64,000 nt of DNA, taken from positions 124,001 through 188,000 of the forward strand of contig CAKOPC010000002.1 of assembly GCA_934098705.1 (NCBI GenBank). Direction: 5' to 3'. Each line of letters starts with the position of its first letter. Position 1 is the first letter of the stretch. Positions 41,326 to 50,400 of the stretch are shown here, one piece after another. Position numbers and translations under genes: made by a program. This DNA comes from an uncultured Bacilli bacterium (GTDB taxonomy: Bacteria > Bacillota_I > Bacilli_A > RF39 > UBA660). The notes under the pieces are model-generated. The model did not search any database and was not told where the DNA came from. It saw only the letters and a program-made list of their open reading frames with translations.

Positions 41326-42624
41326 TTATTCCTTTATTTTATTTTTTAATTTTACTATAGCATAAATATTAATAACTGATAAAATCAAAATAAATATATC
41401 AATAATATTCCAAATAAAACTTGATGATAAAATACCCCCTAAGAAAATAACAATAACTGTTAATAACTTAAGTAAAAAGATTAATATCTTTTTTGAAGTA
41501 AAAAGCTTAAGCCCATTTTCACAGTAATAATACCCCGTTATAATACTTGATACCGCAAACATAACAACAATTATTAAAAGCATAACATCCCCAAAATGAC
41601 CCAATAAATTGTTAAAAGCATATCTTGTTATTTCAATACCATTTATATTAGAAATATTTAATGCTTTATAATTACTAAAGTAAACAATTATACCTGTTAA
41701 AAAAGTTATAAATATATTAATAAAATAGGTTGATATAACTCCTAAATAGCCATCCTTTTTAGGGTTTTTACTGCTACTACAAGCACATAGTATAGCACCA
41801 CTTCCAAGCCCCGCTTCACTACTAAAAATACCTCTTTTAATACCCAAAATTAAAGACGTTAAAAATCCAGCATTTAAAGATTTTGTACTACTAAAAGCAC
41901 TAGTTACTATATCACTTAAAAATCTTGGTACATTATTTATATTAAGCGTAAACACAACTATTCCAACAATTAAATAAATAATACACATAACAGGAACCAA
42001 TGAAGAACATAATGAAGATATTGATTTTATACCCTTAAAAATAAAGTAGCATGAAAATAAAGCAACTATTAAAGACACAATATAAGTATTAGTATTATAA
42101 GTTACATAAAAAAATTTAGTAATCGTATTATTTTGAATAGTTATAAAACCAAAAAGATAAGTAAAAATAAGCAAAATAGAATAAATATTACTAAGTATCT
42201 TTTTATTCATACCGTACTTTATATAATAAGAAGGTCCACCTTTATAATACTTTCCATCTTTTATTTTATATAGTGATGCCAAATAATTTTCTAAATAGCT
42301 ATTAATTGATATGAAAAATGAAAAAATAATTATCCAAAAAATAACTCCAATTCCAGCATAATATATAGCAAAAGATATACCAGATAAAGAACCTACCCCA
42401 ATTTTAGAGGCTAAAGACATGAAAAGTGTTTCAAAAGATGTAATACCCATTTCTTTAGAGGTACCTTCCCTTAAATTTTTTATCATATCTTTTATATTTA
42501 ACTGAGGAAACTTAAGTTTTAATGAAAAATATAAAGAATTTATAAGTATTACAATGACAAATATTATCCAAAGAAAGTTTTCTATAGTAATCCCCCTTTT
42601 AATTATATGAAAAAGACACATCAT
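41326..42624 (-). CDS. Alanine/glycine:cation symporter (AGCS family)
   Basis: 432 residues with about eleven membrane helices. It imports small neutral amino acids with sodium or proton. The AGCS signature is seen as LASKIGVGSLSGISFAIYYAG (about 70-90) and LGIKRGIFSSEAGLGSGAI near 260-280, followed by an AILCACSSSKNPKKDGYLG loop. The rlmH stop and this start overlap as TAATG, but a stronger ribosome-binding site (AAGGGGG) lies 30 bases further in; a non-canonical start (ATA before GAAAAC) is conceivable. The first ten residues are therefore uncertain. Confidence 0.9.
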   Translation of the reverse strand: MMCLFHIIKRGITIENFLWIIFVIVILINSLYFSLKLKFPQLNIKDMIKNLREGTSKEMGITSFETLFMSLASKIGVGSLSGISFAIYYAGIGVIFWIIIFSFFISINSYLENYLASLYKIKDGKYYKGGPSYYIKYGMNKKILSNIYSILLIFTYLFGFITIQNNTITKFFYVTYNTNTYIVSLIVALFSCYFIFKGIKSISSLCSSLVPVMCIIYLIVGIVVFTLNINNVPRFLSDIVTSAFSSTKSLNAGFLTSLILGIKRGIFSSEAGLGSGAILCACSSSKNPKKDGYLGVISTYFINIFITFLTGIIVYFSNYKALNISNINGIEITRYAFNNLLGHFGDVMLLIIVVMFAVSSIITGYYYCENGLKLFTSKKILIFLLKLLTVIVIFLGGILSSSFIWNIIDIFILILSVINIYAIVKLKNKIKE

Positions 42625-43079
42625 TATTTATGATATGTTTCATTATTTAATATTTTAAAACTACGATAAATTTGTTCAAGTAGCATTGCTCTAAATAATC
42701 CATGTGGAAATGTCATTTTAGAAAAAGATATTCTTTTATTTGCCATATTTAAAATATCAGGACTTAATCCATTTGAAGAACCAATTATAAAAGTAATATT
42801 ACTATTTATTGTAAGTTCTTTTTCAATAAATTTAGCAAAAGATACACTATCAAATGTTTCTCCATTAATATCTAAGACAACTAAATTATCTTTAGGGGTA
42901 ATTTGCTTTAATATTAATTGTTTTTCCTTCAAAAGACATGTACTAACTTCAGTATCTTTATAATCTAAAAGTTCAATAATACTAAATTTTGTATACTTTT
43001 CTATTCTTTTTTTATAATCATCTATTAAATCTTTTAAATATTGTTCTTTTATTTTACCTAAAACTATTACTTTTATCAT
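42624..43079 (-). CDS. rlmH: 23S rRNA pseudouridine-1915 N3-methyltransferase
   Basis: 151 residues of the SPOUT family; methylates pseudouridine 1915 in helix 69 of 23S rRNA. Signature regions: VIVLGKIKEQYLKDLIDDY at the start, FIIGSSNGLSPDI near 98 in the trefoil knot, and the C-terminal MTFPHGLFRAMLLEQIYRSFKI, which binds SAM and tRNA-like surface. The gene follows the MBL-fold hydrolase with zero spacing and is joined to the AGCS gene by TAATG. Confidence 0.96.
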   Translation of the reverse strand: MIKVIVLGKIKEQYLKDLIDDYKKRIEKYTKFSIIELLDYKDTEVSTCLLKEKQLILKQITPKDNLVVLDINGETFDSVSFAKFIEKELTINSNITFIIGSSNGLSPDILNMANKRISFSKMTFPHGLFRAMLLEQIYRSFKILNNETYHK

Positions 43080-43820
43080 TTAAACCTCTATTTTTTCAAG
43101 AACCTCTTTTTGTTTAGCTATTAAAACTTTATCTAACTTTATATTATTTTTAACAAGCATATTATTTAACTCTTCATATGCAACAGAAGGAGTATTATTA
43201 TGTTCACTTAAATGAGCTAAAATAACTGTTTTAGTTAAAGGCCCAATTAAATTTTTTAAATACTTACATACATCTTTATTTGAAAGGTGCCCTGTATCAC
43301 TTATTATCCTTTGTTTTAAATAAAAAGGATAAGGACCATTCATAAGAAGTTCTGTATCATGATTACTTTCAATGATATAAGTATTTTTATTTTTTATAAT
43401 ATTAAGTACTTTTTGACTTATATAACCAGTATCTGTAATATAAACAAGTTCATTATTATCCAAAGTATCTTTTATTAAAAAACCTATACAAAAACTATCA
43501 TGAGATAAATTAAAACTTTTAATATTCAAAGTATCAAGTATTAACTCTTCCTCTAAATAAATAGATTTATATAATGCGCTATTTAATACTTCTTCATTTC
43601 TTGTATAAATAAGCGGTTTAAATTCTTTATATAAAAGTTTTAACCCACTTGTATGATCACTATGGCTATGAGTTATTAAAATAACATCAATATTTATATT
43701 GCTATTATAATTTTTAAGTTCTTTTAAGGTAATTCCAGCATCAATTAATATATTTAAGTTATTTGTTTCAATTAATGTAGAATTACCTTTAGAACCACTT
43801 TTTAACACTGTTACTTTCAT
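43080..43820 (-). CDS. MBL-fold metallohydrolase (WalJ/YycJ family)
   Basis: 246 residues. Metallo-beta-lactamase fold with LKSGSKGNSTLIE at the start and the metal motif THSHSDHTSG (HxHxDH near 51-57), later an Asp in TDTGY and a His near 203 (LAHLSEHNN). The YycJ/WalJ family is a likely 5'-3' exonuclease linked with mismatch processing or cell-wall control in Bacilli. It adjoins rlmH as in many Bacillota. Starts right after the TAG of the M23 gene; the ribosome-binding site is weak, so translational coupling is likely. Confidence 0.9.
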   Translation of the reverse strand: MKVTVLKSGSKGNSTLIETNNLNILIDAGITLKELKNYNSNINIDVILITHSHSDHTSGLKLLYKEFKPLIYTRNEEVLNSALYKSIYLEEELILDTLNIKSFNLSHDSFCIGFLIKDTLDNNELVYITDTGYISQKVLNIIKNKNTYIIESNHDTELLMNGPYPFYLKQRIISDTGHLSNKDVCKYLKNLIGPLTKTVILAHLSEHNNTPSVAYEELNNMLVKNNIKLDKVLIAKQKEVLEKIEV

Positions 43821-45317
43821 CTATGTATATAACTGGAATGGATCAAAATTATTACCATTATAACTTGTTCCAAAGTGTAAGTGGCAACCAGTTGAATAAC
43901 CAGTTGAACCCATCCTTCCTATCTGCTGTCCCATTTCAACAGCTTGTCCAACAGACACATTACCACTATCAGCCATATGAGCATATAAAGTCTTATATCC
44001 ATTATTATGATTTATCTCAACATAGTAACCTAAACTATCATTATATCTTACTGTTATAACAGTTCCATCATTTGCAGCATAAATTGGAGAACCGCATCCA
44101 GTACCTGTTATATCAAGAGCAGCATGCCATCTACTGTAACCAAGTCCAGAGTCCCAGCCATAATATGTACTTATGTAATATCCAGAACGTGTTGGCCATG
44201 CCCAAACACCAGTATTACCAACAACATACTGAGTTCTACTACCAGTCTTAACAATTCTGTTAATCGCAGGTTTTGTTTCAATAGAGTTAGTAACAAGTGC
44301 TGTTTGTACCTTACCATTTTCCCTTAAAACCTTTGTTGTTACAAGTTCCTCACCATTTGAACCAGACTGAATAACTTCACTATAACCAACATATATTGAA
44401 GAATCCTCAATAATTTCTGTTTTAAATTTTTTTTCTTTAAATTCAACCTCAGTTGTCTCTTCTGTAATAGTAAGAACAGGATTTATTAAATCAACTATTA
44501 CCTCTTGTCCTTGAAATAATAAAGTATCAACACTTGAAATATTTTTATTAGCAATTAAAAACTCTCTTGTATTAAGCTCATTATCATAAGCAATGGAAGA
44601 TACCGTATCTCCCTGTTTCACAGAGTAAGTTTTTAAATTATCTAAAGAACTATAAAGTAAATACTGAGCAAGTGTTTTACTATCTGTAAATATTTCCTCA
44701 TTAACAGAAATATAATCTTGCTTTATATAAACATCCTCTTTTAAATAGACATTATCTATAACTTGTCCTTCTTCCATATCTTTTATCTTTGGTTGTTCCT
44801 CATTTACATAATTTTGATAGTCCTCTTCATCAATAAAAGCTAGAATTGTTTCATCCATTGCATCAATAAATATTTGTTTATTCAAAACATTTATTGTATT
44901 TTTTAAAACACGTTCTGTTTTTTCTTTATTATCTTTATCATCATCAGTTTTTCCTTTTTCATATATCTTTATAACATAACCTTTAATAGTAAAAGGTTCA
45001 TTATCTTTAATTTCTTCATAAATATCTTTAGCTTCCTTTAAACTTTCATTATATGTAAGCTCTTTATTTATTGTAAGACCATTAGGAGCATAAACTGTAT
45101 CAATATTATACTGTTCTTTTATTTTTACCTGTTCCTTATTTATATAACTTTCTAACTTTTTAGGATCTTTTATAAGTCCAATAGAGTTACCATTAAGATA
45201 TACCCTGTAAATACTTTGAGCTCCATAATAAATTTTTTTAGTATTTGTTAACATTGCAAACAACAAACTAATAAATAAAGCTAAAATTGTTAAAATTATC
45301 GTCCCTTTCTTACTCAA
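43821..45317 (-). CDS. Membrane-anchored M23 peptidase with LysM and G5-like domains
   Basis: About 498 residues from a TTG at 45315-45317, which has AAGGTGA five bases upstream and forms a TTGAGTAA overlap with dnaB; a GTG at 45326 is the alternative. A membrane helix at about 8-25 anchors it. An extended N-terminal region reaches to residue 230, then LysM (about 232-280, KQGDTVSSIAYDN), a G5-like segment (about 285-355) and the M23 catalytic domain (about 385-498). Zinc ligands are in HAALDI and HLHFG. It cuts peptidoglycan cross-bridges at the cell surface. Confidence 0.9.
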   Translation of the reverse strand: MSKKGTIILTILALFISLLFAMLTNTKKIYYGAQSIYRVYLNGNSIGLIKDPKKLESYINKEQVKIKEQYNIDTVYAPNGLTINKELTYNESLKEAKDIYEEIKDNEPFTIKGYVIKIYEKGKTDDDKDNKEKTERVLKNTINVLNKQIFIDAMDETILAFIDEEDYQNYVNEEQPKIKDMEEGQVIDNVYLKEDVYIKQDYISVNEEIFTDSKTLAQYLLYSSLDNLKTYSVKQGDTVSSIAYDNELNTREFLIANKNISSVDTLLFQGQEVIVDLINPVLTITEETTEVEFKEKKFKTEIIEDSSIYVGYSEVIQSGSNGEELVTTKVLRENGKVQTALVTNSIETKPAINRIVKTGSRTQYVVGNTGVWAWPTRSGYYISTYYGWDSGLGYSRWHAALDITGTGCGSPIYAANDGTVITVRYNDSLGYYVEINHNNGYKTLYAHMADSGNVSVGQAVEMGQQIGRMGSTGYSTGCHLHFGTSYNGNNFDPFQLYT

Positions 45318-46665
45318 GTTTTTCACCTTCTTTATTATCCTTTTTATAATTTAAAAATGACACTGTATTTTTCTTAAATAAAACCTCAGCAGTTCCAATA
45401 TTACCACTTCTGTTTTTTCTTACTATAACCTCAGTTTTACTCATATTATCATCTAACTTGTTTTCAGGATGGTAATAATCATCTCTATATATAAAAGCAA
45501 CAATATCAGCATCCTGTTCTATTGAACCAGACTCTCTTAAATCACTTAAAATAGGTCTTTTATCTTCACGAAGTTCTGGTGTTCTTGAAAGTTGTGCCAA
45601 ACATATAACAGGTATTTTAAGTTCAAGTGCTAATGTTTTTAAAGCTCTTGAAATTTCAGATACTTCTTGTTGTCTATTACCAGCATACTTATTAGTTGTT
45701 GATATTAAAGTTAAATAATCTATAAATATAGCACCCAAATTAGGATCAATACTTGATACTCTTCTTGATTTTGCTTTAATATCACCGATAGTAACACCAG
45801 GAGAATCATCTATATATATATTTGCCTCTCCAAGCTGGCTCATAGCCTCATTTACCCTTTTCCAATCATCATTTAATAAATTGCCATTTTGAAGCTTATT
45901 TGCCTCTATTTGACCCGTTGCAGAGATCATACGAGAAACAAGTTGTTCAGCTCTCATCTCTAACGTAAAAATAATAACTGATTTTTTCTCATTTAAAGCA
46001 ATATTTGTTGCCATATTAAGAGCAAGTGCTGTTTTACCCATCGCAGGACGGGCAGCTAAAATAATAAGTTCATTTTCATGAAAACCATTAGTTATCTTAT
46101 CAAGATCAAAAAGTCCTGTTGAAAGACCACTTATCTTACCCTTATTATTAGCTAACATCTCAAGATTAGCTTGCACATCAGTTAAAACTTCTGGCATCAT
46201 CTTAAACTCACTTGATTTTCTATTTTTAACAACATCAAGTATTCTACTTTCAGCCTTATCAAGTGTTTCCGCAACTGGAGATGTAACATCATATCCTAAA
46301 GATACAATATCAGTTGCAGTTGTAATTAAATTTCTTAAAATACTCTTATCATTTACTATATCAATGTAATATTCAACATTAGCAGCAGTAGGAGTTTCAT
46401 CAAGTATCTCAGTTAAGTATTCAACTCCTCCTATCTCATTTAATATCTTTTTATTTTTAAGTTCATCAACAACTGTTGTTAAATCAACTTCTACCCCTTT
46501 ATTATATAAATCTTTTAAACAATCAAATAATTTACCATGTTTATCTAAAAAGAAACTATCATTATTTAATGATTCTATAGCTTTTTGAAGAGCAACTTTT
46601 GATAAAAACATTGCCCCTATAACAGATTTTTCAGCTTCTATATTATTTGGTATTTCTCTATTCAT
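45310..46665 (-). CDS. dnaB: Replicative DNA helicase DnaB
   Basis: 451 residues. Hexameric 5'-3' helicase at the replication fork. The N-terminal primase-interacting domain covers about 1-110, followed by a linker and the RecA-like domain with Walker A LAARPAMGKTALAL near 206 and Walker B IFIDYLTL near 305. The arginine finger area ENKLDDNMSKTEVIVRKNRSG is intact. ATG 46665 has AGAGGTTTAT. It follows rplI by 8 bp, as in Bacillus, where yybT(gdpP)-rplI-dnaC is conserved. No intein. Confidence 0.97.
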   Translation of the reverse strand: MNREIPNNIEAEKSVIGAMFLSKVALQKAIESLNNDSFFLDKHGKLFDCLKDLYNKGVEVDLTTVVDELKNKKILNEIGGVEYLTEILDETPTAANVEYYIDIVNDKSILRNLITTATDIVSLGYDVTSPVAETLDKAESRILDVVKNRKSSEFKMMPEVLTDVQANLEMLANNKGKISGLSTGLFDLDKITNGFHENELIILAARPAMGKTALALNMATNIALNEKKSVIIFTLEMRAEQLVSRMISATGQIEANKLQNGNLLNDDWKRVNEAMSQLGEANIYIDDSPGVTIGDIKAKSRRVSSIDPNLGAIFIDYLTLISTTNKYAGNRQQEVSEISRALKTLALELKIPVICLAQLSRTPELREDKRPILSDLRESGSIEQDADIVAFIYRDDYYHPENKLDDNMSKTEVIVRKNRSGNIGTAEVLFKKNTVSFLNYKKDNKEGEKLE

Positions 46666-46673
46666 ATAAACCT

Positions 46674-47108
46674 CTACTTAAAAAGCAATACTTTAACATT
46701 AGCTTTTATGTCTTTATATAAATTAATAGAAACATTATGATAACCTAAAGAAGATAAGGGAGTCTTCATATCTATCATATTTTTATCTATATTATAATCT
46801 TCTAACTTTTGCTTTATTTGTTTTACAGATATACTACCAAAAACTCTATCGTGTTCCCCAGTTTTAACTTTAAATTCTAAAGTTAATCCTTCCAAAGTTT
46901 TTTTAATATCCTCTGCCTTTTTTCTGTTTTCTAAATCCTTTGCCATCTCTTGTTTTTTAGCAATTTCTAAATTATGTAAATTAGTACTTGTTTTAGCAAC
47001 AGCTATACCATTTTTTATTAAAAAATTTGTAGCATAACCATCTTTAACTAATTTTATATCACCTTTTTTGCCTTGACCTTTTAAATCTTTTACAAATATA
47101 ACTTCCAT
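46674..47108 (-). CDS. rplI: 50S ribosomal protein L9
   Basis: 144 residues. Two-domain protein with a long connecting helix (about 41-75). The N-terminal MEVIFVKDLKGQGKKGDIKLVKDGYATNFLI is diagnostic. It binds domain V of 23S rRNA. ATG with GGAGGTGTAAATT. Between the DHH phosphoesterase and dnaB. Confidence 0.97.
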   Translation of the reverse strand: MEVIFVKDLKGQGKKGDIKLVKDGYATNFLIKNGIAVAKTSTNLHNLEIAKKQEMAKDLENRKKAEDIKKTLEGLTLEFKVKTGEHDRVFGSISVKQIKQKLEDYNIDKNMIDMKTPLSSLGYHNVSINLYKDIKANVKVLLFK

Positions 47109-47192
47109 AATTTACACCTCCATAAATAAATGTACCTATTATTTTAATACATTTTATTAATTTTGAAAAGTATTTTATAACAAAAGATAATA

Positions 47193-48152
47193 TTATTTTT
47201 TAATTAAAATACCTTTAAGCTTATTAACAGCATCAGTAATAGAAATATCATAAATAATTGTTGCACCCTCACTATTATTACCTCCGCCACCTAATTTTTT
47301 CATTATATTAGAAATATTTATATTACCATAACTTCTACCACTTATACCAACCACTCTTTTATCTAAGTAACCAATAGTAAATGATGCCTCTATTTTTTCA
47401 AATAAAAGCAGGCTTTGTGATGTACGTGCTAAATCATCCCTTTTATAAATATCAAATGATTTACCAACAGAAATAGCTATTTTTTTATTTATAATTTCTA
47501 TATTACTTAATAGTTTTTGCCTTTTTATAAATTTTTTTATATCTTGCTTTAATAAATATTGCACTTTAACAGTATCTGCACCATTACTAAGTAAATAAGT
47601 AGCACATCTAAAAGTATTGGCAGTAGTTCTTAAAGTAAAATTATTCGTATCAATAACTATTCCCGCTAAAATAATATTAGCACATACTGCATCTATTTTT
47701 ATACCAAGCCTATATAAAATACAAGTCATAACTTCACTTGCACTAGAAAAAGTAGTATCAATATATTTAGTACCAATATTTATTGTATTTTTAGATATAT
47801 CATGATGATCTATAACTATAACATCAAAAAATTGATTTAAGTTATCTAAACATATTAAATCATATTTATTAGTGTCAACAACAACTAAAAGAGAAGATGA
47901 AAAGTCATTAATATCTTCTTTTTTAACAATTTTAACACCTGATGAAATACTATCTATTGCTTTACTTACACTATCTTCTAAAATATCATCATTTATTATA
48001 ATATAGCACTCTCTTTTATACTTATTAGCTATTTTAAAAACTGCTATACTAGCTCCTAAAACATCTAAATCTATAAAATTATGTCCTACAACATATACTT
48101 TATCAGCTTTTTTTATTTTCTTTTTTAAATCTTTTTTTAATTTTTCTAACAT
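47193..48152 (-). CDS. DHH-DHHA1 phosphoesterase, GdpP-like but without the sensory half
   Basis: 319 residues. GdpP hydrolyses c-di-AMP and normally has about 650 residues (two membrane helices, PAS-like and degenerate GGDEF domains, then DHH-DHHA1). Only the DHH-DHHA1 part is here, with GHNFIDLDVLGA near 24, VVVDTN near 91, VIDHHD near 113 and GIVIDTNNFTLRT near 166. The C-terminal GGGH motif reads GGGGNNSEG, so the usual His is Asn. The position before rplI-dnaB is that of gdpP (yybT) in Bacillus. It could be a soluble c-di-AMP or pApA phosphodiesterase or a nanoRNase. Start ATG has AGGAG. Confidence 0.88.
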   Translation of the reverse strand: MLEKLKKDLKKKIKKADKVYVVGHNFIDLDVLGASIAVFKIANKYKRECYIIINDDILEDSVSKAIDSISSGVKIVKKEDINDFSSSLLVVVDTNKYDLICLDNLNQFFDVIVIDHHDISKNTINIGTKYIDTTFSSASEVMTCILYRLGIKIDAVCANIILAGIVIDTNNFTLRTTANTFRCATYLLSNGADTVKVQYLLKQDIKKFIKRQKLLSNIEIINKKIAISVGKSFDIYKRDDLARTSQSLLLFEKIEASFTIGYLDKRVVGISGRSYGNINISNIMKKLGGGGNNSEGATIIYDISITDAVNKLKGILIKK

Positions 48153-48213
48153 ATTAACTCCTAAATTTTTAAAAATTCATAAATATATAACTTATGAATT
48201 TCATATTTTAAGA

Positions 48214-48846
48214 TTAAGCTATTGTTTCAACATTTACCTTAAATTTATAACTATAATTTTCTAAAACAATATGTTGTTCTCCATTATCTTCTTTTGTATT
48301 TGTAAATAATGAATTTATATCATATCCATCTTTAATCCATAAACGAAGTCTAAAAGTTTGAGAAAGTTCTCCCCCATCTTCATTTTCAAAAGTAAATATT
48401 CCTTGAGTTAAATACTTATAACTTCCTAAATAATCATCAAGATTACTTACTAAAGTTGGAAAAATATTTTGTACTTCAGTCCCACTACTAAGAGTTGTAA
48501 GATAAGCTTTTATAGCATCATCTGGATAATCATAATCTGTTTCTATTCTTTGTAAGTAAACAACATAATTTATAACTGTTGGTCCATCTGCTGTTGCCTT
48601 AACAGTAAACTCATAATAATCATCCATTATTTTACCATCATCATCAGTTAAAGAACCATATGCTAAAAAGTTATAATTATCTACTTGTTCTTTGTATGAA
48701 AATGAAATTTTAGAAGTTGTAATACTATGTTCTTTATTACCTTCCAAAACTATATTATAAGCTGCAAAAGAAAAACCAATTATAAAGACTAACCCAACAA
48801 GTATTAAAATAAAAAGCTTTTTTGCATTTTTATTTTCCATATTCAT
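48214..48846 (-). CDS. TasA/camelysin-like anchored surface protein
   Basis: 210 residues from ATG 48844-48846 (GAAGGTGATTTT upstream; an ORF reading 13 residues longer begins before that site). A short charged start, one hydrophobic helix (about 9-30, KKLFILILVGLVFIIGFSFAAY), then a beta-rich region with TSKISFSYKEQ, a YYEFTVKATADGPTVINYVVYL strand pair and FRLRLWIKDGYD. The arrangement (helix followed by a y-x-e-f-type beta sandwich) matches the N-terminal parts of the two variable surface proteins at 16533 and 33747. It lacks a variable domain. In Bacilli such proteins form fibres or the exported matrix. Confidence 0.72.
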   Translation of the reverse strand: MNMENKNAKKLFILILVGLVFIIGFSFAAYNIVLEGNKEHSITTSKISFSYKEQVDNYNFLAYGSLTDDDGKIMDDYYEFTVKATADGPTVINYVVYLQRIETDYDYPDDAIKAYLTTLSSGTEVQNIFPTLVSNLDDYLGSYKYLTQGIFTFENEDGGELSQTFRLRLWIKDGYDINSLFTNTKEDNGEQHIVLENYSYKFKVNVETIA

Positions 48847-49091
48847 AAAATCACCTTCGTCTATCATATATATAAATTTTATCATAAAAGATATAAAAAA
48901 TAAATAGTAAATTAAAAGGAATAGAAATTAATTCTATTCAAAAAAAGAAAAATTAAAGTTATATAATAGATAAATTATTTATTAAAATTAAACAAATTAT
49001 TTTATTAAATAAAAAATCATTAAATCATATATTATTAATAACAAATTCTACTTTTAATCATAATAAAAAAGTATATATTTTATCTTTTGTA

Positions 49092-49100
49092 TGTTATAAT
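49092..49100 (+). promoter_or_regulatory. Extended -10 promoter of the Ig-like surface gene
   Basis: TGTTATAAT: a TG extended -10 with a perfect TATAAT (49095-49100). No good -35 box. The upstream gap 48847-49090 is about 80% A+T and shows nothing else. Confidence 0.5.
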
Positions 49101-49132
49101 TTATTTATAATATAAAAAAGGAGTAATAAAAA

Positions 49133-50146
49133 ATGAATAATTTTAAAAAATGGATAATTAATAATATTAAAGTTATAATACTTACCATACTATCTATTGT
49201 AATTATAACTACATTTATAATGATGCTACTTAATAAACAAAATAATAATATGACTAAAAATAGCAATAATACAGAATCAAATACAAATGTTAAAGTAAAT
49301 GAAGATACTTCTAATAATATGGAAAATAAAGCGGATAATAATAGTAATAATGATAATAATGATAATGATGATAAACAAGATGAAACAAATAATAATAAAC
49401 AAAATAATATAAATACTGATTTTAATACCAACAATGACAATAACAAAGGAAACAATGAATCAAAAGAAAATATACAAGAATATCCCTCTTACGTTTCTTT
49501 TGAACAAGCTGAAGACTTACATTTAACCGTTGGTGATACCTACCAATTAAAACTCAAAACAGACCCAGTAAATGTAAAAAATAATAATGGTACTTATAGT
49601 TCTACTGATGAATCTATAGCAACTGTTGATTCAAATGGTAAAATAACAGCATTAAGAAATGGTTTTTGCAATATAACATTTACTACAGAAAATGGTTTAA
49701 AAGCATCAATATATTTAGGAGTTTTTTATACAATTTTAGGCACAAAAAATTTTAACAAAGTAATATATAATCAAAATGGCATAACAATAACGGTCGAGAA
49801 TTTTATATATGATATGGAAGCAGACTCAAGTCCAATGTATTTTAGAGTAATTAACAATAGCGGAAGCACAATTGGAATATTTGTATCAAACAAACCAAAC
49901 TATGCATCTGCTTCTGATTTTGGGGTTACCATCAATGGAAAGCAAATAAATAACCAACAAATGAGCTATGTAATAGTAAGCGACGTTGTAGATGATTCCG
50001 CAAAAAATGGCTATATTTCATTTAAACAAGATTATTTAAGAATTAACCAAATAAAACAAATAAATACTTTAAGTTTCTACTTAATATTTATCGATGATAA
50101 ATATACGCAAAAATTCTCTTCAGATTTAATAACAATAGATTTTTAA
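49133..50146 (+). CDS. Secreted/anchored protein with Asn-Asp-rich linker and Ig-like domain
   Basis: 337 residues. A hydrophobic helix at about 13-35 follows a short basic start. Residues 36-115 are a low-complexity linker made almost wholly of Asn, Asp, Lys, Glu, Thr and Ser, likely disordered. A Big_2-type Ig-like domain follows (about 125-200: LTVGDTYQLKLKTDP, ESIATVDSNGKITALRNGFC). The last 130 residues are a second beta-rich domain that I cannot name. No LPxTG motif, no lipobox. Surface role is inferred. ATG with AAAGGAGTAAT, terminator after it. Confidence 0.82.
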   Translation: MNNFKKWIINNIKVIILTILSIVIITTFIMMLLNKQNNNMTKNSNNTESNTNVKVNEDTSNNMENKADNNSNNDNNDNDDKQDETNNNKQNNINTDFNTNNDNNKGNNESKENIQEYPSYVSFEQAEDLHLTVGDTYQLKLKTDPVNVKNNNGTYSSTDESIATVDSNGKITALRNGFCNITFTTENGLKASIYLGVFYTILGTKNFNKVIYNQNGITITVENFIYDMEADSSPMYFRVINNSGSTIGIFVSNKPNYASASDFGVTINGKQINNQQMSYVIVSDVVDDSAKNGYISFKQDYLRINQIKQINTLSFYLIFIDDKYTQKFSSDLITIDF

Positions 50147-50170
50147 AAACAAGTTTACTACTTGTTTTTT
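50145..50170 (+). terminator. Terminator of the Ig-like surface gene
   Basis: AAAAACAAGT/ACTTGTTTTT stem with a 5-nt loop, followed by further T. Confidence 0.85.
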
Positions 50171-50341
50171 TATATTAAAAAAGCCATATTATAACCTTAA
50201 AATAAAATTATTAAAAATTTAACAACTTTGAAAATCATAATTATTACAGTACATAATATACCAAGTTTGATAATCCAGTATAACTATTTTTAAGATGTCC
50301 TAAAAATTGCTTATATAAACAAATTACTTTGATTTTTATTT

Positions 50342-50380
50342 CAAAAAAAGACTACTGACAAAGCAAAATCTTGTCAATAG
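50342..50380 (-). terminator. Terminator of the rpoB-rpoC operon
   Basis: On the minus strand, CTATTGACAAG (50370-50380) pairs with CTTTGTCAGTAG (50352-50363), followed by TCTTTTTTT. It ends the operon about 20 bp after rpoC. Confidence 0.85.
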
Positions 50381-50400
50381 CCTGAAAATAGAAATTAATT

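Noticed and set aside
49105..49455. Minus-strand ORF of 116 residues, Leu/Ser-rich
   Set aside because: It is the reverse complement of the Asn/Asp-rich linker of the Ig-like gene and only appears open because of the low-complexity codons.
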